Below, piece after piece: positions 36,901-44,227 of a stretch of 64,000 nucleotides of DNA (the first letter of the stretch is position 1; the number at the start of each line of letters is the position of its first letter). The translations under genes and the position numbers were made by a program. The notes beneath the pieces were generated by a model, which made no database searches, was not told the DNA's origin, and saw nothing but the letters and a program-made list of their open reading frames with translations. This stretch comes from Marsupella aquatica (Eukaryota > Marchantiophyta). The DNA is taken from NCBI GenBank assembly GCA_973895155.1, contig OZ316899.1:14508001-14572000 (forward strand), read 5' to 3'.

Positions 36901-39900
36901 TTACTGGAACCGGGCGTTCCCCATAATCTCCGACTTCCTTCACCCTGAAATTTCTTTACCACATGGTACGCTACACTAGGCCATCCTACTAATCAGACGT
37001 CTAACTCCTTCCTAATCTTCTACGCAATTCCTGGTGCATGATTCTTTCCGCTAACTCCCGAATGGAAATGACTAGATATCACTCCTGTGTGATCCTACCA
37101 TTCAGCCTTAATATTACTAAATGCAAACTTTCATCTTCCCACCAGGTGATAGTTAACCAATGTATGCCATTCCTCCCTCTCAGGCTCAGAACCCAAGAAT
37201 TAACATAACGATTCCTCAAATTCCTAATTCTTAATGTTCCCAAAGATCGGATAGGTGGCATCGGTCACACGAACCAGGATGGTTGGACAATTTTACAAAT
37301 CATACGTCCCGAGCAACGTTAGAATAACTTCACTTGTCACTCAAAGTGTCTTTGGTGTCTTCGACTATCTCCAAAGCAACTTGACGAGCAACAGCTCCTC
37401 TCTGTGAGGCCTTTTCTGGTGGAAGGGCGGTTTCTTCTCTTAAGTTTGGCACCACAAATTTTTCCAATACTCTTAAGAGAGCTTCCGGGGCGCTTTGGAT
37501 AGAGTACGGCATCACCTCGAAATGGAAGCTCTTCATCTTTTTAACTGGAGTGATGACGCATCTTCACAATTATAGTAGAACGTGAATTCCTCTCCCGTCT
37601 AGCTCCTTCTGGCATACACTGCCTGTACGTCAATTCAATCTTAAATTCGTTCCCCGGCAGCGGCGCCAAAAAGATGTCGTATAGTGCTAAGTATCAAAAG
37701 TGACTCTCCTCACCTAAAACCAGGGTTTCGATCCCTTTAAGAACAGATTTCAGAATGAATTGTATAACTTTTATCACTCCGAGTGATTTAGAGTCTTGAG
37801 CTCTATGTTGACTTCACTTCTCAATAAAAAAATCGAATAAACAAACAACAAAGTAACTGAACTTCTGATTTATGAATTAGAGAAGAAATGAGTAAGGATT
37901 TAGAGACTACAAACTGCTACTGCCACTCCTTCAGAAAGGATTTGGGCTCAGTATAGACATGAAATCTATCTCATAATTCATCCATCTCACTCTTCAAAAC
38001 ACAAAGGTTAATGATAATGGAATTCTCAATCTGATGAAGCAGAAGCTTTCTGATTGCAAATGAATGATATGATTTAAAATGCCGTCAACATGGTTTGACA
38101 TCAGCGATACGCAATTCAGTCAAACTCTAAACCATATTCCAGAATCAAAGCAACAGTACTAACTACTCTGAGAATCAGAATTTACTTCTCATTTATCATT
38201 AACTATTCTTGAATTGGCTAGCGAATCCCGACTCTGCAAGCAAGCCTAGCAGTGAATTCAATACGAGTTTCAGAAATCTGCAACTGAATTCAATCACCAC
38301 AGGAATCTCTTGAATTCAATCTTAACTTCAATCAATATAGCTTTACTTCCATACAAAACACTCACAGCATGCCTTGTTATAATGGAAGGAGGAGAAAACT
38401 ATTCAGAAGACTCAATTCTGAATACAGTATTAACTCTATTTCTCTCTACTTCAAATGAGCATTCTACTCTGTCTTATAAGTGCTGGAATCCTAAAATGGA
38501 GGAGGTAAGAACAGTCGTGCCTTTCCAAGCTTAAAACTAAACAAGGGAGAAGCACAGCATAAGTACTTCAACAAGGGTGGTAGAATACTACTTTACTAGT
38601 AATCTACTTCAAAAACTAAGTGTTGAGCGGACGCTGCTAGAAGCGTCGGGAGAATCTGGACGCTGCTAGAAGCGTCTTAAGTAAAACCAACGGACGCTGC
38701 TCACACTGCTCACAGCGTCAATACTAGGGTGGACGCTGCTCACAGCGTCGTGTGTTGAAGCTGACGCTTTCCACAGCGTCGGTCGAAATCCTCATAGAGT
38801 CTTGGTGGCGGTCGGGCACTGCCAAAAGCGTCATGAGGAGGTTGGACGCTTCCGCAGCGTCTTGAGTAAAAGAAACGGGCGCTGGTCACAGCGTCGGGCA
38901 AAGTACACTAGGAATCGTCAGGAAAGCCGGAGATGTCAAATATTTCTATAAGTGTCCAGAACAAGTAAATGTTGGCCGGAAGGTGTCTAAAGTGTAAGTA
39001 AATCTTGTGATATGCTAAAAATAAACAAGTTTCCAGAAAAAATTGCAGGGACACCCATACCACAGGCTTGCTGACAAAATTTCAAACTCCATGTCACAAG
39101 CTAGATACCATGATAGAATGAAGATCAGGTCTCACCTTAGAGATTTGGAGGAGTATAGGAATTTGCAGAGGCCGCTGCAATTCTCAGAAGATATCTGGCA
39201 GGCCTTCTACCAGACAGAGGTGAAGTTGAAAGCAGCCAGGCTCCTCAATGATTTCACAGAGAAGTTGGCAAAGGCTCGAAGGGCAAAGGAGGCTGGGAAG
39301 TCTGACCGGGACCTGAAGGTGATGGAGCAGAAGGTAGCCCAGCTCCAGCAGGTTGTAGCAGAAGTAGGCGATCCACCCAACAAGTTCCTGAAGGCAGCTG
39401 AGCGAGTCCGAGACAAGCCCAACATCACCCACAGGCTGGGTCAAGGTGGCCTCCCCGGCCTCAAAGCAGCATTCGTGAGTGCACCTCCCTCTCCTCCCTT
39501 GACTTCTTGCTACTCCAATTCCTATTCCAACACACCTGCAATGAGCCAACTCTTTCTTGCATTTCCACCAAGTAGTTACAATTAGACTTGTTGTGTCAGA
39601 TTAGGTCACGTACAGTTGCTTCCCTCTCGGGTTTTTGCCATGACAGAGTTTGCGATACATTTGCGATGCGGGTAGCTTCGCAAACCTTATTATGCCCTTT
39701 TTTTGCTTACGTTTGCGAAGGCGTTGCGAAGACGTTCGCATCGCAACCAGCTTCGCAAACGTAATTGTCCTTATGATTGCGAAGCTGGCGCCTTCGCAAA
39801 ATTTCAAAAATTTGAATTTTTAAATTTTCCGATCGTTTAAGTGTTCTTTGAGGGTCTTCCCCATATATGCCACCCTCCATAACCCCAAAACCTTGATGCA

Positions 39901-40554
39901 CCACCCCACCAGCCCCAACAAACCCCCTAATTTTTAGAAGCCATGTGAATCGGGTTATGGGTTGGTGTTAACCCAATTGTGCTGGTTTTGTTTTGGCTTA
40001 GTACAAGAGGTACAAGAGGAAGATTACGGCGGCTGAGATGGAGGTGGGCCAGAAACATGGGAAGGAGCATCTCTTTCAGCAAGTTGATGAATTATTGGTG
40101 AGAATTTTTAGGTTATTACATTCATTGCAATTTTGAATGAATATCTCTTTTGTTCACACTTGTAAAGAATATGAGACTAACAGACACCCTGGTTTGCTAA
40201 TGGAAGCAGGGAGGGGAGGATGGTGACTCCCATACCGAGGGTGGCACCGATAGTAGTGATGAGGATGTGGAGGGGACAGGGGAGGGGAGCACAGCTCCTG
40301 CTACTCAAGCCAGGCCAACTAGCACTGGAGACCAGTCATTTGCATCAACACGTTCCAGTGGTGCTGGGGGTGGTAGCGCGGCAAGCCAGGGCGGTGGAGG
40401 TGGGGATGAGGATGAGGATGAGGATGAGGAGGAGGGTGACCAAGAGGAGGAGGAAGTCCAGGTTGCACCCCCCCAAGAGCACACAAGGGCAAGGAGAAGG
40501 CCAAGGGGAAGAAGGCAAGGAGGGGCAGGAACACTCCTTTCTAGCTCGATGTAG
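24911..40554 (+). CDS. TnpA-like second gene of the CACTA element, interrupted by a retrotransposon
   Basis: Coding segments are 24,911-25,516, then (after the gypsy element and one copy of GGCTT) 39,070-39,474, then 40,002-40,097 and 40,210-40,554. The frame is open across the target duplication and across both introns (ATTC/GTGAGT...CTTAG/TAC; TTG/GTGAG...GCAG/GGA), giving 483 residues. The protein starts Gly/Ser-rich, has a long Lys/Arg/Glu helix (about residues 90-140), a central block around NGAKSTIRHIVSTNFARGVEW and SQARYHDRMKIRSHLRDL, a coiled coil, and an acidic DEDEDEDEEE tail. I identify it as the second CACTA protein by position and DNA-binding-like composition, not by a diagnostic motif. 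The intact frame outside the insertion suggests recent disruption. The start at 24,911 follows the last TTGCGA cluster. Confidence 0.7.
25512..25516. repeat. Left 5-bp target duplication of the gypsy element
   Basis: GGCTT precedes TGTCGTATAG; the same GGCTT follows ...CATACCACA at 39,065-39,069. Confidence 0.95.
25517..26906 (-). repeat. 3' LTR of the 13.5-kb gypsy element
   Basis: On the minus strand it begins TGTGGTATGG and ends ACTATACGACA, with TG...CA boundaries. It contains about eight palindromic GACGCT...AGCGTC units at 26,468-26,737. Confidence 0.97.
26468..26737. repeat. Array of GACGCT-N-AGCGTC palindromes in the LTR
   Basis: Successive units read GGACGCTGCTAGAAGCGTC, GGACGCTGCTCACAGCGTC and variants, each able to form a 6-bp stem with a short loop. 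The same units occur in the other LTR (38,626-38,895), in the leader (36,772-36,878) and after integrase (30,187-30,300). Confidence 0.85.
26909..26924 (-). promoter_or_regulatory. Terminal polypurine tract of the 13.5-kb element
   Basis: The minus strand reads AATTTAAGTGGAGGGC, followed by TA and the LTR start TGTGG. The identical 16-mer occurs at 30,392-30,407. Confidence 0.85.
26984..27460 (-). CDS. Retropepsin-like C-terminal module of the accessory ORF
   Basis: It is in the same frame as the 857-residue ORF upstream, separated by one TGA at 27,473. It contains GKIKLGGHAIQHFVIDPGSRINFLS, where IDPGS occupies the place of the D-T/S-G catalytic motif of retropepsins, and a later SMILSTTWI resembling the ILG-xxWL strand. 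The element already has a standard protease in the gag-pol frame (PVDGGAS), so this is a second, diverged copy or a protease-like fold without activity. No obvious start codon is needed if the TGA is read through or is a mutation. Confidence 0.55.
   Translation of the reverse strand: MRDIKRCCHLYVYKPLLLQHPAIVSFFLLRIDIYLLMWDIKATMDCWNSLPRAFQHSFEGKIKLGGHAIQHFVIDPGSRINFLSHRLCQQFVHQEVQPISAQISIDGRIINLWGRVKGVPIQIGEEFHDLDFYILDSDISQLPSMILSTTWIIKPEYY
27473..30046 (-). CDS. Accessory ORF of the 13.5-kb element, 857 residues
   Basis: The ORF lies between integrase and the 3' LTR and begins MAETELTTR. The N-terminal 220 residues carry the accessory family domain: GLKKLLQLPW, SVWTEALI, FRFLAPIFYPE, INWTKVLHRV, YLAPYLAHIYHKY. 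The short motif LCAILDCEEPELVGEV follows at about residue 240. The middle is long, acidic and Ser/Pro-rich, apparently disordered. The C-terminal 150 residues have WIGAPSDGEED, IHRWEKKHFRVAFRHLEME and YPYYVWVCPGGF. Function unknown. Position resembles extra ORFs of Tat-lineage elements, but I do not recognise the family. The copy is open apart from the terminal TGA before the retropepsin-like module. Confidence 0.75.
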   Translation of the reverse strand: MAETELTTRPILADIPSNAVHRRQLKTALAKMGLKKLLQLPWKICEFSLIDQGVWDAEERIGVRSRPSVWTEALIAKVYSTPMEGEDLQRVDCEPRVYVESFFAPGSFKRRNGWLAADCLDNSLQRLFRFLAPIFYPESQTRITLSFAATVICSLEQTQSINWTKVLHRVIHTQVKNFRSRLKTGKIRCTYLAPYLAHIYHKYDCLLVLEKDFYRNNQRASTGEANYMPEVREVRANSTVVELCAILDCEEPELVGEVRKLKETRASAEGSDDPILHQPREAQVAEDVPSAMPTGLEHSMSPRLSCSPCAAEPIYDVDQDNSASRMNVEDEVRVDEEGFSGEPLQHSTAEDEYDGFTSTPVLVPIEANSDALQALQEYDSSDSLSSSPNIGEIPLVQESEILSSEIVKLVKVDSEDAIVDIDEVGEPVTSPQSVARYPAWSTPGSLISIPLDITKELDEAIAAIGAPSFPPVKWVSPEDELIEGGSAGFPSRNQVSGNMGISVPILVPETPASTTSSAPVSLATNEDKNIREEFSVTYTRKSWKRLRHAISRQIFPEASSQDFEQGEAPIGTDELPLPVLLTDRTNQEVSLPSDNFKEELPVLVPMHPIADQPATVAREEFEPLEPEPSAPSSPVTLPIRPVKESVIPSAMPDVIFRWIGAPSDGEEDEDPRIIRVPPRLRHTVDLPPRNPIPNLASIHRWEKKHFRVAFRHLEMESILQQQQILPMTSHPRIRSLIRTYEPGKAVPPIDKDRRHKFSEFEIWCWVYMLRRAQAPFPPLVPEIPWPYPYYVWVCPGGFAIPIKYEKKLVKLREQLITKQCMLPASQGFKSLRCLAFLPIIPSYPDVIIQGVLSRTQI
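30187..30300. repeat. Internal GACGCT/AGCGTC palindrome cluster
   Basis: Three or four units of the LTR palindrome family (for example GGACGCTTCCCCAGCGTC, GGACGCTTTTCACAGCGTCC) lie between integrase and the accessory ORF. Confidence 0.75.
30392..30407 (-). promoter_or_regulatory. Internal polypurine tract of the 13.5-kb element
   Basis: AATTTAAGTGGAGGGC on the minus strand, 23 bases after the integrase stop, identical over 16 bases to the terminal tract at 26,909-26,924. The preceding GGACA word is also shared. Confidence 0.8.
30430..31602 (-). CDS. Integrase of the 13.5-kb gypsy element
   Basis: The N-terminal zinc module is H-x-H plus C-x2-C (GGHYAVNTT...CDPCQRIGKP). The catalytic core follows with WGIDFIGPIS, the second Asp in LVSDRGLHF and the Glu in NGLTERANG, then a C-terminal module (GDLALVFDSR, HWIGPYRV, NGSVSL). 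It is in the same frame as RT/RNase H with one TGA at 31,621 between; a CGA arginine changed to TGA is the simplest explanation. The context after that TGA (GCT GTC) does not look like a readthrough signal. Confidence 0.93.
   Translation of the reverse strand: MGPYTIIRGTLFKQGPDQQLRRCLEDRELPQVIEALHSGETGGHYAVNTTVKKILDAGYWWPTMHRDTYNFIKTCDPCQRIGKPTASSKWPLTPILPLAPFEKWGIDFIGPISPAARKSRSKYIILATDYATKWVEAKATRKNDAITAAAFLFEHIITRFGCPLELVSDRGLHFLNSTIELITDLYLIKHRKTTPYNPRANGLTERANGIMGKILNKMVESHKTDWDVKLHSALWAYRTAEKITTLHTPFYLTYGLNSIIPIEFSLPTERILVPHRLSPSDSLSHRFSNIVKLEEVRLLALDHTVTIQNQRKLAYDKKLRVVQLDVGDLALVFDSRYMLFPGKLHTHWIGPYRVTHIWDNGSVSLTTLDGHPLNTRINGFRIKRYYESSI
31621..33381 (-). CDS. Reverse transcriptase and RNase H of the 13.5-kb gypsy element
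   Basis: RT blocks are in order: SPIVIVPKKPG, RVCQDFRKLNAAT, FLDGYSGYNQV, FTMMPFGLCNAPGTFQR and the catalytic FIDDFCVYG, with a thumb and connection (LRAFLGHVGYYRRFI). RNase H follows with FIDSSAFCIGA, EREALAIVFACKKFRHYL and FHTDHNSLKYLV. The frame is continuous with gag upstream except for TGA at 33,403, so the protein is expected as a Gag-Pol fusion through stop readthrough. No stop lies inside. Confidence 0.97.
   Translation of the reverse strand: MGPAADEPPNTEANRDLHHDMGVSATLEPFAPEVSKLGLQPANLTDGIVDPKACQKIEIEPGKFLNIGKHIEGELREQYISLLTQYKDVFAWSHSDLKGIHPHLGEHRIDLMEGAVPVRQRQYRLNPKYSILVKDELDKLTTAGFIYPVLSSEWVSPIVIVPKKPGPDGKTKIRVCQDFRKLNAATRKDHYPLPFIDLVLDSVALHELYSFLDGYSGYNQVSIRKEDRDKTTFTTDWGTYAFTMMPFGLCNAPGTFQRIMMIIFQEYLRHFMEIFIDDFCVYGSAAEHLVHLEKTFQKCREAQLCLHPEKCFIGMKEGILLGHVISQRGIEVDTEKVRVIMELQPPTDLKQLRAFLGHVGYYRRFIYKHANIALPLTQLLKSDVEYTWNEERQQAFQLLKDRLISAPILSPPDWTKKFHVFIDSSAFCIGANLSQKDVENRDHPIYYASRQMSAAEKNYSVTEREALAIVFACKKFRHYLLGYQVTFHTDHNSLKYLVNQVDLSGRVARWVLLLQEFDYEVHVRPGKHHENADFLSRLPGPENQHNLSDEFPDEHLWHIEGESSRYFNIVHMLLHGTFPEGFNAEE
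33397..33405 (-). promoter_or_regulatory. Putative stop-codon readthrough signal, TGA CAA TTA
   Basis: The gag stop (33,403-33,405, minus strand) is followed by CAA TTA, which fits the CAR-YYA rule for type I readthrough known from tobamoviruses. Pol continues in frame without its own early ATG. Confidence 0.7.
33403..36456 (-). CDS. Gag and aspartic protease of the 13.5-kb gypsy element
   Basis: 1,017 residues. The capsid-like retrotransposon gag region is around residues 190-350 (RYDRFFGTSKEDAEVYL, KKGAQKWYDRF, ISHLHMKKHGSVRKYADKLLDL). A Lys/Ser/Glu-rich linker follows, then three CCHC knuckles: CTRCSQQGHYPNEC, CWNCGQPDHYSPQC and CGNCGKEGHLPVEC. The protease lies near the C-terminus (RVPVDGGASVNLI, PVLLGRPWLY). 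The ORF ends TGA CAA TTA, a leaky-stop context, directly in frame with RT. The start at 36,456 is the first ATG of the long frame, about 1.2 kb after the primer site. Confidence 0.95.
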   Translation of the reverse strand: MSEGDPPNKRKPTKTSSNSDAAKLVVTPRTLLPEFQSPGAPAPGSVWKQVGSIQEASGSLERPTSTRPLFVNLRSGPKLIGSQKTKLRQQTVRSVNQIDSGVDSTTERALSHTEGRNLGLPENTVAESLAQDNSVDLSQLDNPEPLSEAGGSSSSETSSSSGLGSPNPFATRSALPFVTLLAPTTMARNNVRYDRFFGTSKEDAEVYLKEFEAAAASNGQSQDAEKANLFGGLMKKGAQKWYDRFPDKQDWGKLKAAFLAKYKEEGAAARAFARISHLHMKKHGSVRKYADKLLDLVDQYNPATSKSTIKDWFINGLPSRIARYVRREGGTTLEEVQEAAQKYVDSEISERKRVKKDLKKDKRKKKKTSRSKSDSETESSESSTSEEDESTNSSTSDSSSSSSDSESVAPKKKKSSVKGNNKVPNQKKMDRMMEELSGQLSKLNVNIAAVKPVRRLPAPMRMNVWCTRCSQQGHYPNECPTLRTPVNYVDGQEEAEEYEYDPTYTVQTAPPGQYFPPPPASRPTWGPPKPTFNKPTSRPPMGPPGGYPPRGMPRQKGACWNCGQPDHYSPQCPYPKQEVGYTPVCGNCGKEGHLPVECPNPAKPRLMVRFAQEPVKEASRPEAKIRMVYSEEMEQCSFIQHMDVNRVELKPDSLFHQPVSGVVPDVLVSHLVKPEVVGMPNDRVQNRDKVLTNIYATTRSKKKETKKHEHQKVAKAPKDEGRKPCKEGLDKEDDPAYDRYDPKYFLPDISLEVKDHLEELVKEQVQSPNPPVVVKAKEPLKNPGYDIVEDVKNHPAHITIGELLQDNPVYRRQLRSLLAGKRRKKKLPSVDVLRTEWEDKGPMEIEVQIQGCVIRRVPVDGGASVNLITQSAAFNLGFTKFEPTPKILCMADQSRVVPIGKLTKVETLIAGVPFLLDYVVINPEIPSSFPVLLGRPWLYKAQVQVNWQSQELSFGKPKVTVSWVPEPHFGETQTDDGYTSDFSTSSLVLQPLEFELEEVRYLEVYLSDAPIKPTRPS
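36457..37650 (-). other. Leader between primer-binding site and gag
   Basis: No large ORF. It holds GACGCT/AGCGTC palindromes (36,772-36,878). A 68-codon upstream frame (37,536-37,330) begins 115 bases after the primer site; whether it is translated is unknown. Confidence 0.6.
37651..37668 (-). promoter_or_regulatory. Primer-binding site, tRNA-Asp type
   Basis: The minus strand reads TGGCGCCGCTGCCGGGGA, six bases after the LTR end ACGACA. It is one base different from the TGGCGCCGTTGCCGGGGA commonly assigned to tRNA-Asp in plant gypsy elements. Confidence 0.85.
37675..39064 (-). repeat. 5' LTR of the 13.5-kb gypsy element
   Basis: 1,390 bp, same length as the partner at 25,517-26,906 and nearly identical to it. 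Palindromic GACGCT units lie at 38,626-38,895. As the 5' LTR in minus orientation it should hold the promoter. Confidence 0.97.
39065..39069. repeat. Right 5-bp target duplication of the gypsy element
   Basis: GGCTT, matching 25,512-25,516. The host frame resumes at 39,070 with GCT GAC. Confidence 0.95.
39475..40001 (+). other. Intron of the tnpA-like gene with TTGCGA cluster
   Basis: It begins GTGAGT and ends GGCTTAG. The central part (39,640-39,800) holds about ten TTGCGA/TCGCAA words, the same motif as the transposon ends. Confidence 0.65.
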
Positions 40555-41332
40555 ACAGGTTGTAGCTAGAGCACTTACATTGAGTTCACATGTATAGCGA
40601 TCAGCATGCATGGCCGTGGCACTTTACCTAAGGGTTTTTACCCTTCCATTTTGTAACTTTTGTACTTTTTCAGTAATGCCATTTTAATTGCGACAGACTG
40701 GGTCAACATCACTTTCCTCCCTCCTTCAAAACCCATGAATGGTCTCCCTCACCCTCATCCTAACCCAAATACACAAAAACCCATGAAATATACATTTTGC
40801 GAAGCTTTTGAGAACCAACCCCCATCTCAAAGAGCCACGGTGAACGTATCGCAACCATTCCGAGGAGAAACGCATCGCAACACTTGCGATGTTGTCTAAA
40901 TCACAACCCTAGCGAAGACTTCCTCTCCACACGTTTGCGAGTTAAATGCCTTCGCAACAAAGCGGTCATCCGCTTCTCGCAATCTTACGAGTTTGTTTGC
41001 ATCGCAAGTTATAGAGAAATTTAACATCGGAAATTGTGATATAAATGTTATCACAACGCGAGCGATTCATTTGTTCTCGCAAAATAATGAAATGTGTCGT
41101 TTCTCAATATTTGCAAGGACAGTGCCGTCGCAACGTTGCGGAGATGTTGCGACGTATTTAGAATCGCAAGTTGCGAAGTAGTTGCGAAGGGCCGTTTGCG
41201 AAGAATTTGAGATGGGAAGTAGCGAAGACGTTGCGATGCGAGTAAGTTCGCAAATTGGGTATTTCGGATTTTGTTTCCTTTGTATGATGCGAAGGGTGGT
41301 GGTTCGCAAAAGAGGTGCATAGTGTTGTAGTG
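40555..41332. repeat. Right subterminal region of the CACTA element
   Basis: After the tnpA-like stop the sequence becomes rich in TTGCGA/TCGCAA from about 40,795 to 41,310, ending in TAGTG at 41,332. Small open frames here are by-products of the motif. Confidence 0.8.
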
Positions 41333-41335
41333 ACT
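41333..41335. repeat. Right 3-bp target duplication of the CACTA element
   Basis: ACT, matching 16,911-16,913. Confidence 0.8.
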
Positions 41336-41540
41336 CCGCCGCCACCACCGTACCGCGGATGATCATAATAACACGCACCATAACTCCTAATTATTAAGTC
41401 AGCTATCCTATTTCTAGTCTATTCATAATTGCAAAGACTGCTCTATGCACTATTCTAGTATGCGGCTACGGTCCTAATGACCATATACGTCCTAATCTGT
41501 TATTTGTGTCATGTCTAGTGACATGCTGTCCGTGTCACAA
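41336..41540. other. Unassigned flank right of the CACTA element
   Basis: No coding signal. The right end meets the broken RT of the next gypsy element. Confidence 0.3.
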
Positions 41541-44227
41541 TAACAATGGGTGACACCCACTCACTATGGTTCACTGGATAGATGAAGCCTGCCTCCAATA
41601 AGTTGTCCAACTCTTCCTTCACCTTCAAAGAGTACTTTGGATTGAGCCTCTATTGCCTTTGCCTGATAGGTATTGCATTCTCTTTTAGATCTATCATGTG
41701 CTCTCCATATTGAGGTGCAATCCCTGTTAAGTCATGGTGAGACCAGGCAAAAACATCCTTAAATTCTAGCAAGAGCTCCTTGTAAGCTTCCATCTCCACA
41801 TCTTGGATGGTTCTCCTTAGATAGAACTCCATCTCAGGTGTGAGACTCATCTTCTCATATTGAACTGGCCTAATAGCAAGGGAAAGACTCTTTTTTCTCC
41901 CTCTTAAAAGTCTCATGGTAGTTCTCCATACCTGGGCCTTCCTTCAATTGCTGTTGCACCCATTCACTAGTGAATGGCACATCAAGTTCTCCCAATGCAT
42001 GCTCATTCTTGTTTTTAGTCTCTCCAACATCATTAGTATTTTCTTGCTGGTTCTCCAAAGGCAAGGGTAAAGGTGTAACCTCTTTCTCTTCTTCATCTTC
42101 CTTGACCTGTACAAGCTCCTCCTCAGGCTGGTTGAAACCAAACTCCTCCTCAGTGGCTGTCTTTAATGTATTCACCACCATCCAACAATCTGACTCCTGG
42201 CCTTCTTCATCAGCTCCATCACTCTCAATTGTGTAGCCCATAGAAGTGGCTGTTGTCTCTCCTTGATATGCTGGCAGCCCCCACGGAATTTGACTGAACC
42301 AATTTTGAACTCCTTGTTCTTCCAGTCCTCCAAGACTCCAACCTTGTACAACCAAGGCCTCCCCAACAGAACCTGGAATGTAGCTGGGATGGGCAACCTG
42401 ATCACAACAAAATTCAGCTTGCACTCCAACTCTCCTATCCTAGTGACAACTTGGGATAGCTTACCCACCGGTACTACCTCTTCCTGGTTAGCCATCCTTA
42501 GTATCTTGGGGGTAGGCTCAAATGTTGTGTAGCCTAGGTCCGCAGCAGTCTGCTCCATCATGACATTCACACCTGACCCTCCATCAACTGGTACCCTTAT
42601 GACCATGCAACCTTCAATCTCAATATCAATCTCAGGTGCTTCACAGTCCTCCACTTCAGTGTATCTCACCTCTGAAATGATTGGTGGCAGCCTCTTCTTC
42701 CTTGTAGTCTTCATAGCATCCAACACTTGCTTCCGGTACTTTGGGTTGTCTTTCAACAACTGCCCAATGACTTCAGCTAGCCTCTTCTCAATGTCTTGCA
42801 TGATGTTATAGTGTAACTCCCTTCTGGCTGTAGGTGATGAGGAAGGTCTCACCACCACAGTAGTTCTCTTGGTGCTAGTCTCACCCTCCTTGGCATGTAG
42901 CTCCTCCAGGTGTGCTAGCACTTCCTCTGTGACATCGAGCAGCTCAAAAGTTGGTGCTTCCTTCTCCTCTTCACCATCAAATTTCTCTTCTTCAACCGCT
43001 GGTGCCTTGCCCTTTCCTCATAGTGTTTTGTCCTGGTAGACACCTTCCACAAATTCTCTTCTTCAACATCTTGGATCCACCTCACATTTGAAATGGTGGC
43101 TTCCTCTCTTTGCTGCTCTACTGCTGTAGGGTTGGAGTAATTCAAGGTGGTCTGCTCCCTTGGTAGAATGGGGACATAGCGGGGTTGTGCTCTCTGTTGT
43201 ACTGGCTTGGGGCACCTAGAGGCCTTGTGTCCTTCCCTGCAATTTCCACATAGGAAAATGTACTCTCCCTATATCCTCCAATGGGGGCACTCAGGTGAAA
43301 TATGACCAGCCTCTCCACACTCCCAACAAGTACCAGGTATTTTAGGCATTGGATAGCCAGTCCTAGCTCTCATCTCCGCACGCATAGTTCCTTGTTGAAT
43401 GGCATAAAGAGACTCCATCTCCTAAGTTCAACCTCTTGTGGACTCATCTCAGCCTCCTGAATCATCCTCCAATCAGCTTGGCATTCTTGAGAGAAGTGAC
43501 CTTCTTTCTTGCAACGGGTACACCATACATTGGTGCGAGCCATAGGTACAAGTTTCCTATTCTTCTTGATGTCGGCCATCTGCACCTTCACCTCTTCAAT
43601 GGCTGCCCTCAAGGTCTGCATCTCATCCTTCACCACCTTGGCGAGGGGTGTCTCCTTAGCTGGCCGAGGCTTAGGCTTCTCCTCTATTGAATAGTCATCA
43701 CTATCCTCTGAATCCTCCTCAAATTTCACCTTCTTCTTTAGCTTCTTATCTGCCCAGCGGCCAGACAGTAGTGCTGACTTCTCATACATCTTGGCTACAT
43801 TAACAACAGCCGCCAAGGTTTGAGGATCTGCCTTCCTTACCTCAAAATCAAGTAACTCTGGTAGGCCAGAGATGAACCACTCCAACTGAAGGTTAGATGC
43901 CGGTGCAGTGGATAACTTCCCAATCAGCTGTTGGACCCGTTGGGTGTAGCTCCTCAAGGAATCAGTTGGCTTCATCTTGATAGAGTTCAGTCAGGACATC
44001 ACTCTAGAATCAGCTCCAATCTCCCTGAACTCTTCCTCAAATGCTGACTTTAGCCTTGGCCAATTAGCTTTCACTCCAGGTGTCAAAGCATTGTACCACC
44101 TCATAGCTTCACCATTGATCAATCCACGAAATAGCCTCTTGGTAGTGGGTTCATCTCCCTCATCATTGGTTGCCAAATATTTTTCCATCCAATCATCCAC
44201 ATCTTGACTACCATCTCCTCTGAATCT
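41541..44227 (-). pseudogene. Truncated gag-pol of a second gypsy element
   Basis: Gag parts are 44,200-43,991 (MRWYNALTPGVKANWPRLKSAF) and 43,975-43,370 (SYTQRVQQLIGKL, one CCHC knuckle CTRCKKEGHFSQEC). A broken linker follows, then a protease region at 42,921-42,172 (RVPVDGGSGVNVM, QVLLGRPWLYK) and the start of RT at 41,916-41,550 (FKDVFAWSHHDL, RLNPKYSLKVKEEL, SEWVSPIVIV). It stops at SPIVIV; the rest of RT, RNase H and integrase are absent. Frames shift near 42,400 and 43,000, and the RQ-stop-RLNPKYS TAG breaks the RT frame. It is related to the 13.5-kb element (LLKDNPKYRKQ compared with LLQDNPVYRRQ) but clearly a different family. Confidence 0.85.

Larger units (their letters stand above)
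25517..39064 (-). mobile_element. Full-length Ty3/gypsy LTR retrotransposon, 13,548 bp
   Basis: LTRs 25,517-26,906 and 37,675-39,064 are both 1,390 bp. By eye I found only two differences (near 26,20x/38,36x and 26,67x/38,83x, both transitions), so the insertion is recent. In minus-strand order: 5' LTR, tRNA-Asp-type primer site, 1.2-kb leader, gag-protease, RT/RNase H, integrase, internal polypurine tract, accessory ORF with a retropepsin-like end, terminal polypurine tract, 3' LTR. All long frames lie in one reading frame separated only by TGA codons (33,403, 31,621 and 27,473). The pol order RT-RNase H-integrase defines Ty3/gypsy. It disrupts the tnpA-like gene. Confidence 0.97.
16914..41332. 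mobile_element. CACTA (En/Spm) DNA transposon, 24.4 kb with nested gypsy
   Basis: The left end reads CACTACTACATATTTGC and the right end, reversed, CACTACAACACTATGC: a CACTACWACA terminal repeat. Both ends carry subterminal arrays of TTGCGA/TCGCAA. Inside are a minus-strand tnp2/SET unit (18,261-23,064) and a plus-strand tnpA-like gene (24,911-40,554). Subtracting the 13,548-bp retrotransposon and its duplicated 5 bases leaves about 10.9 kb, a normal size for an autonomous CACTA. Tnp2 has one apparent frameshift in its last exon; otherwise the genes read open through plausible splice sites, so the element was probably active fairly recently. Confidence 0.93.
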
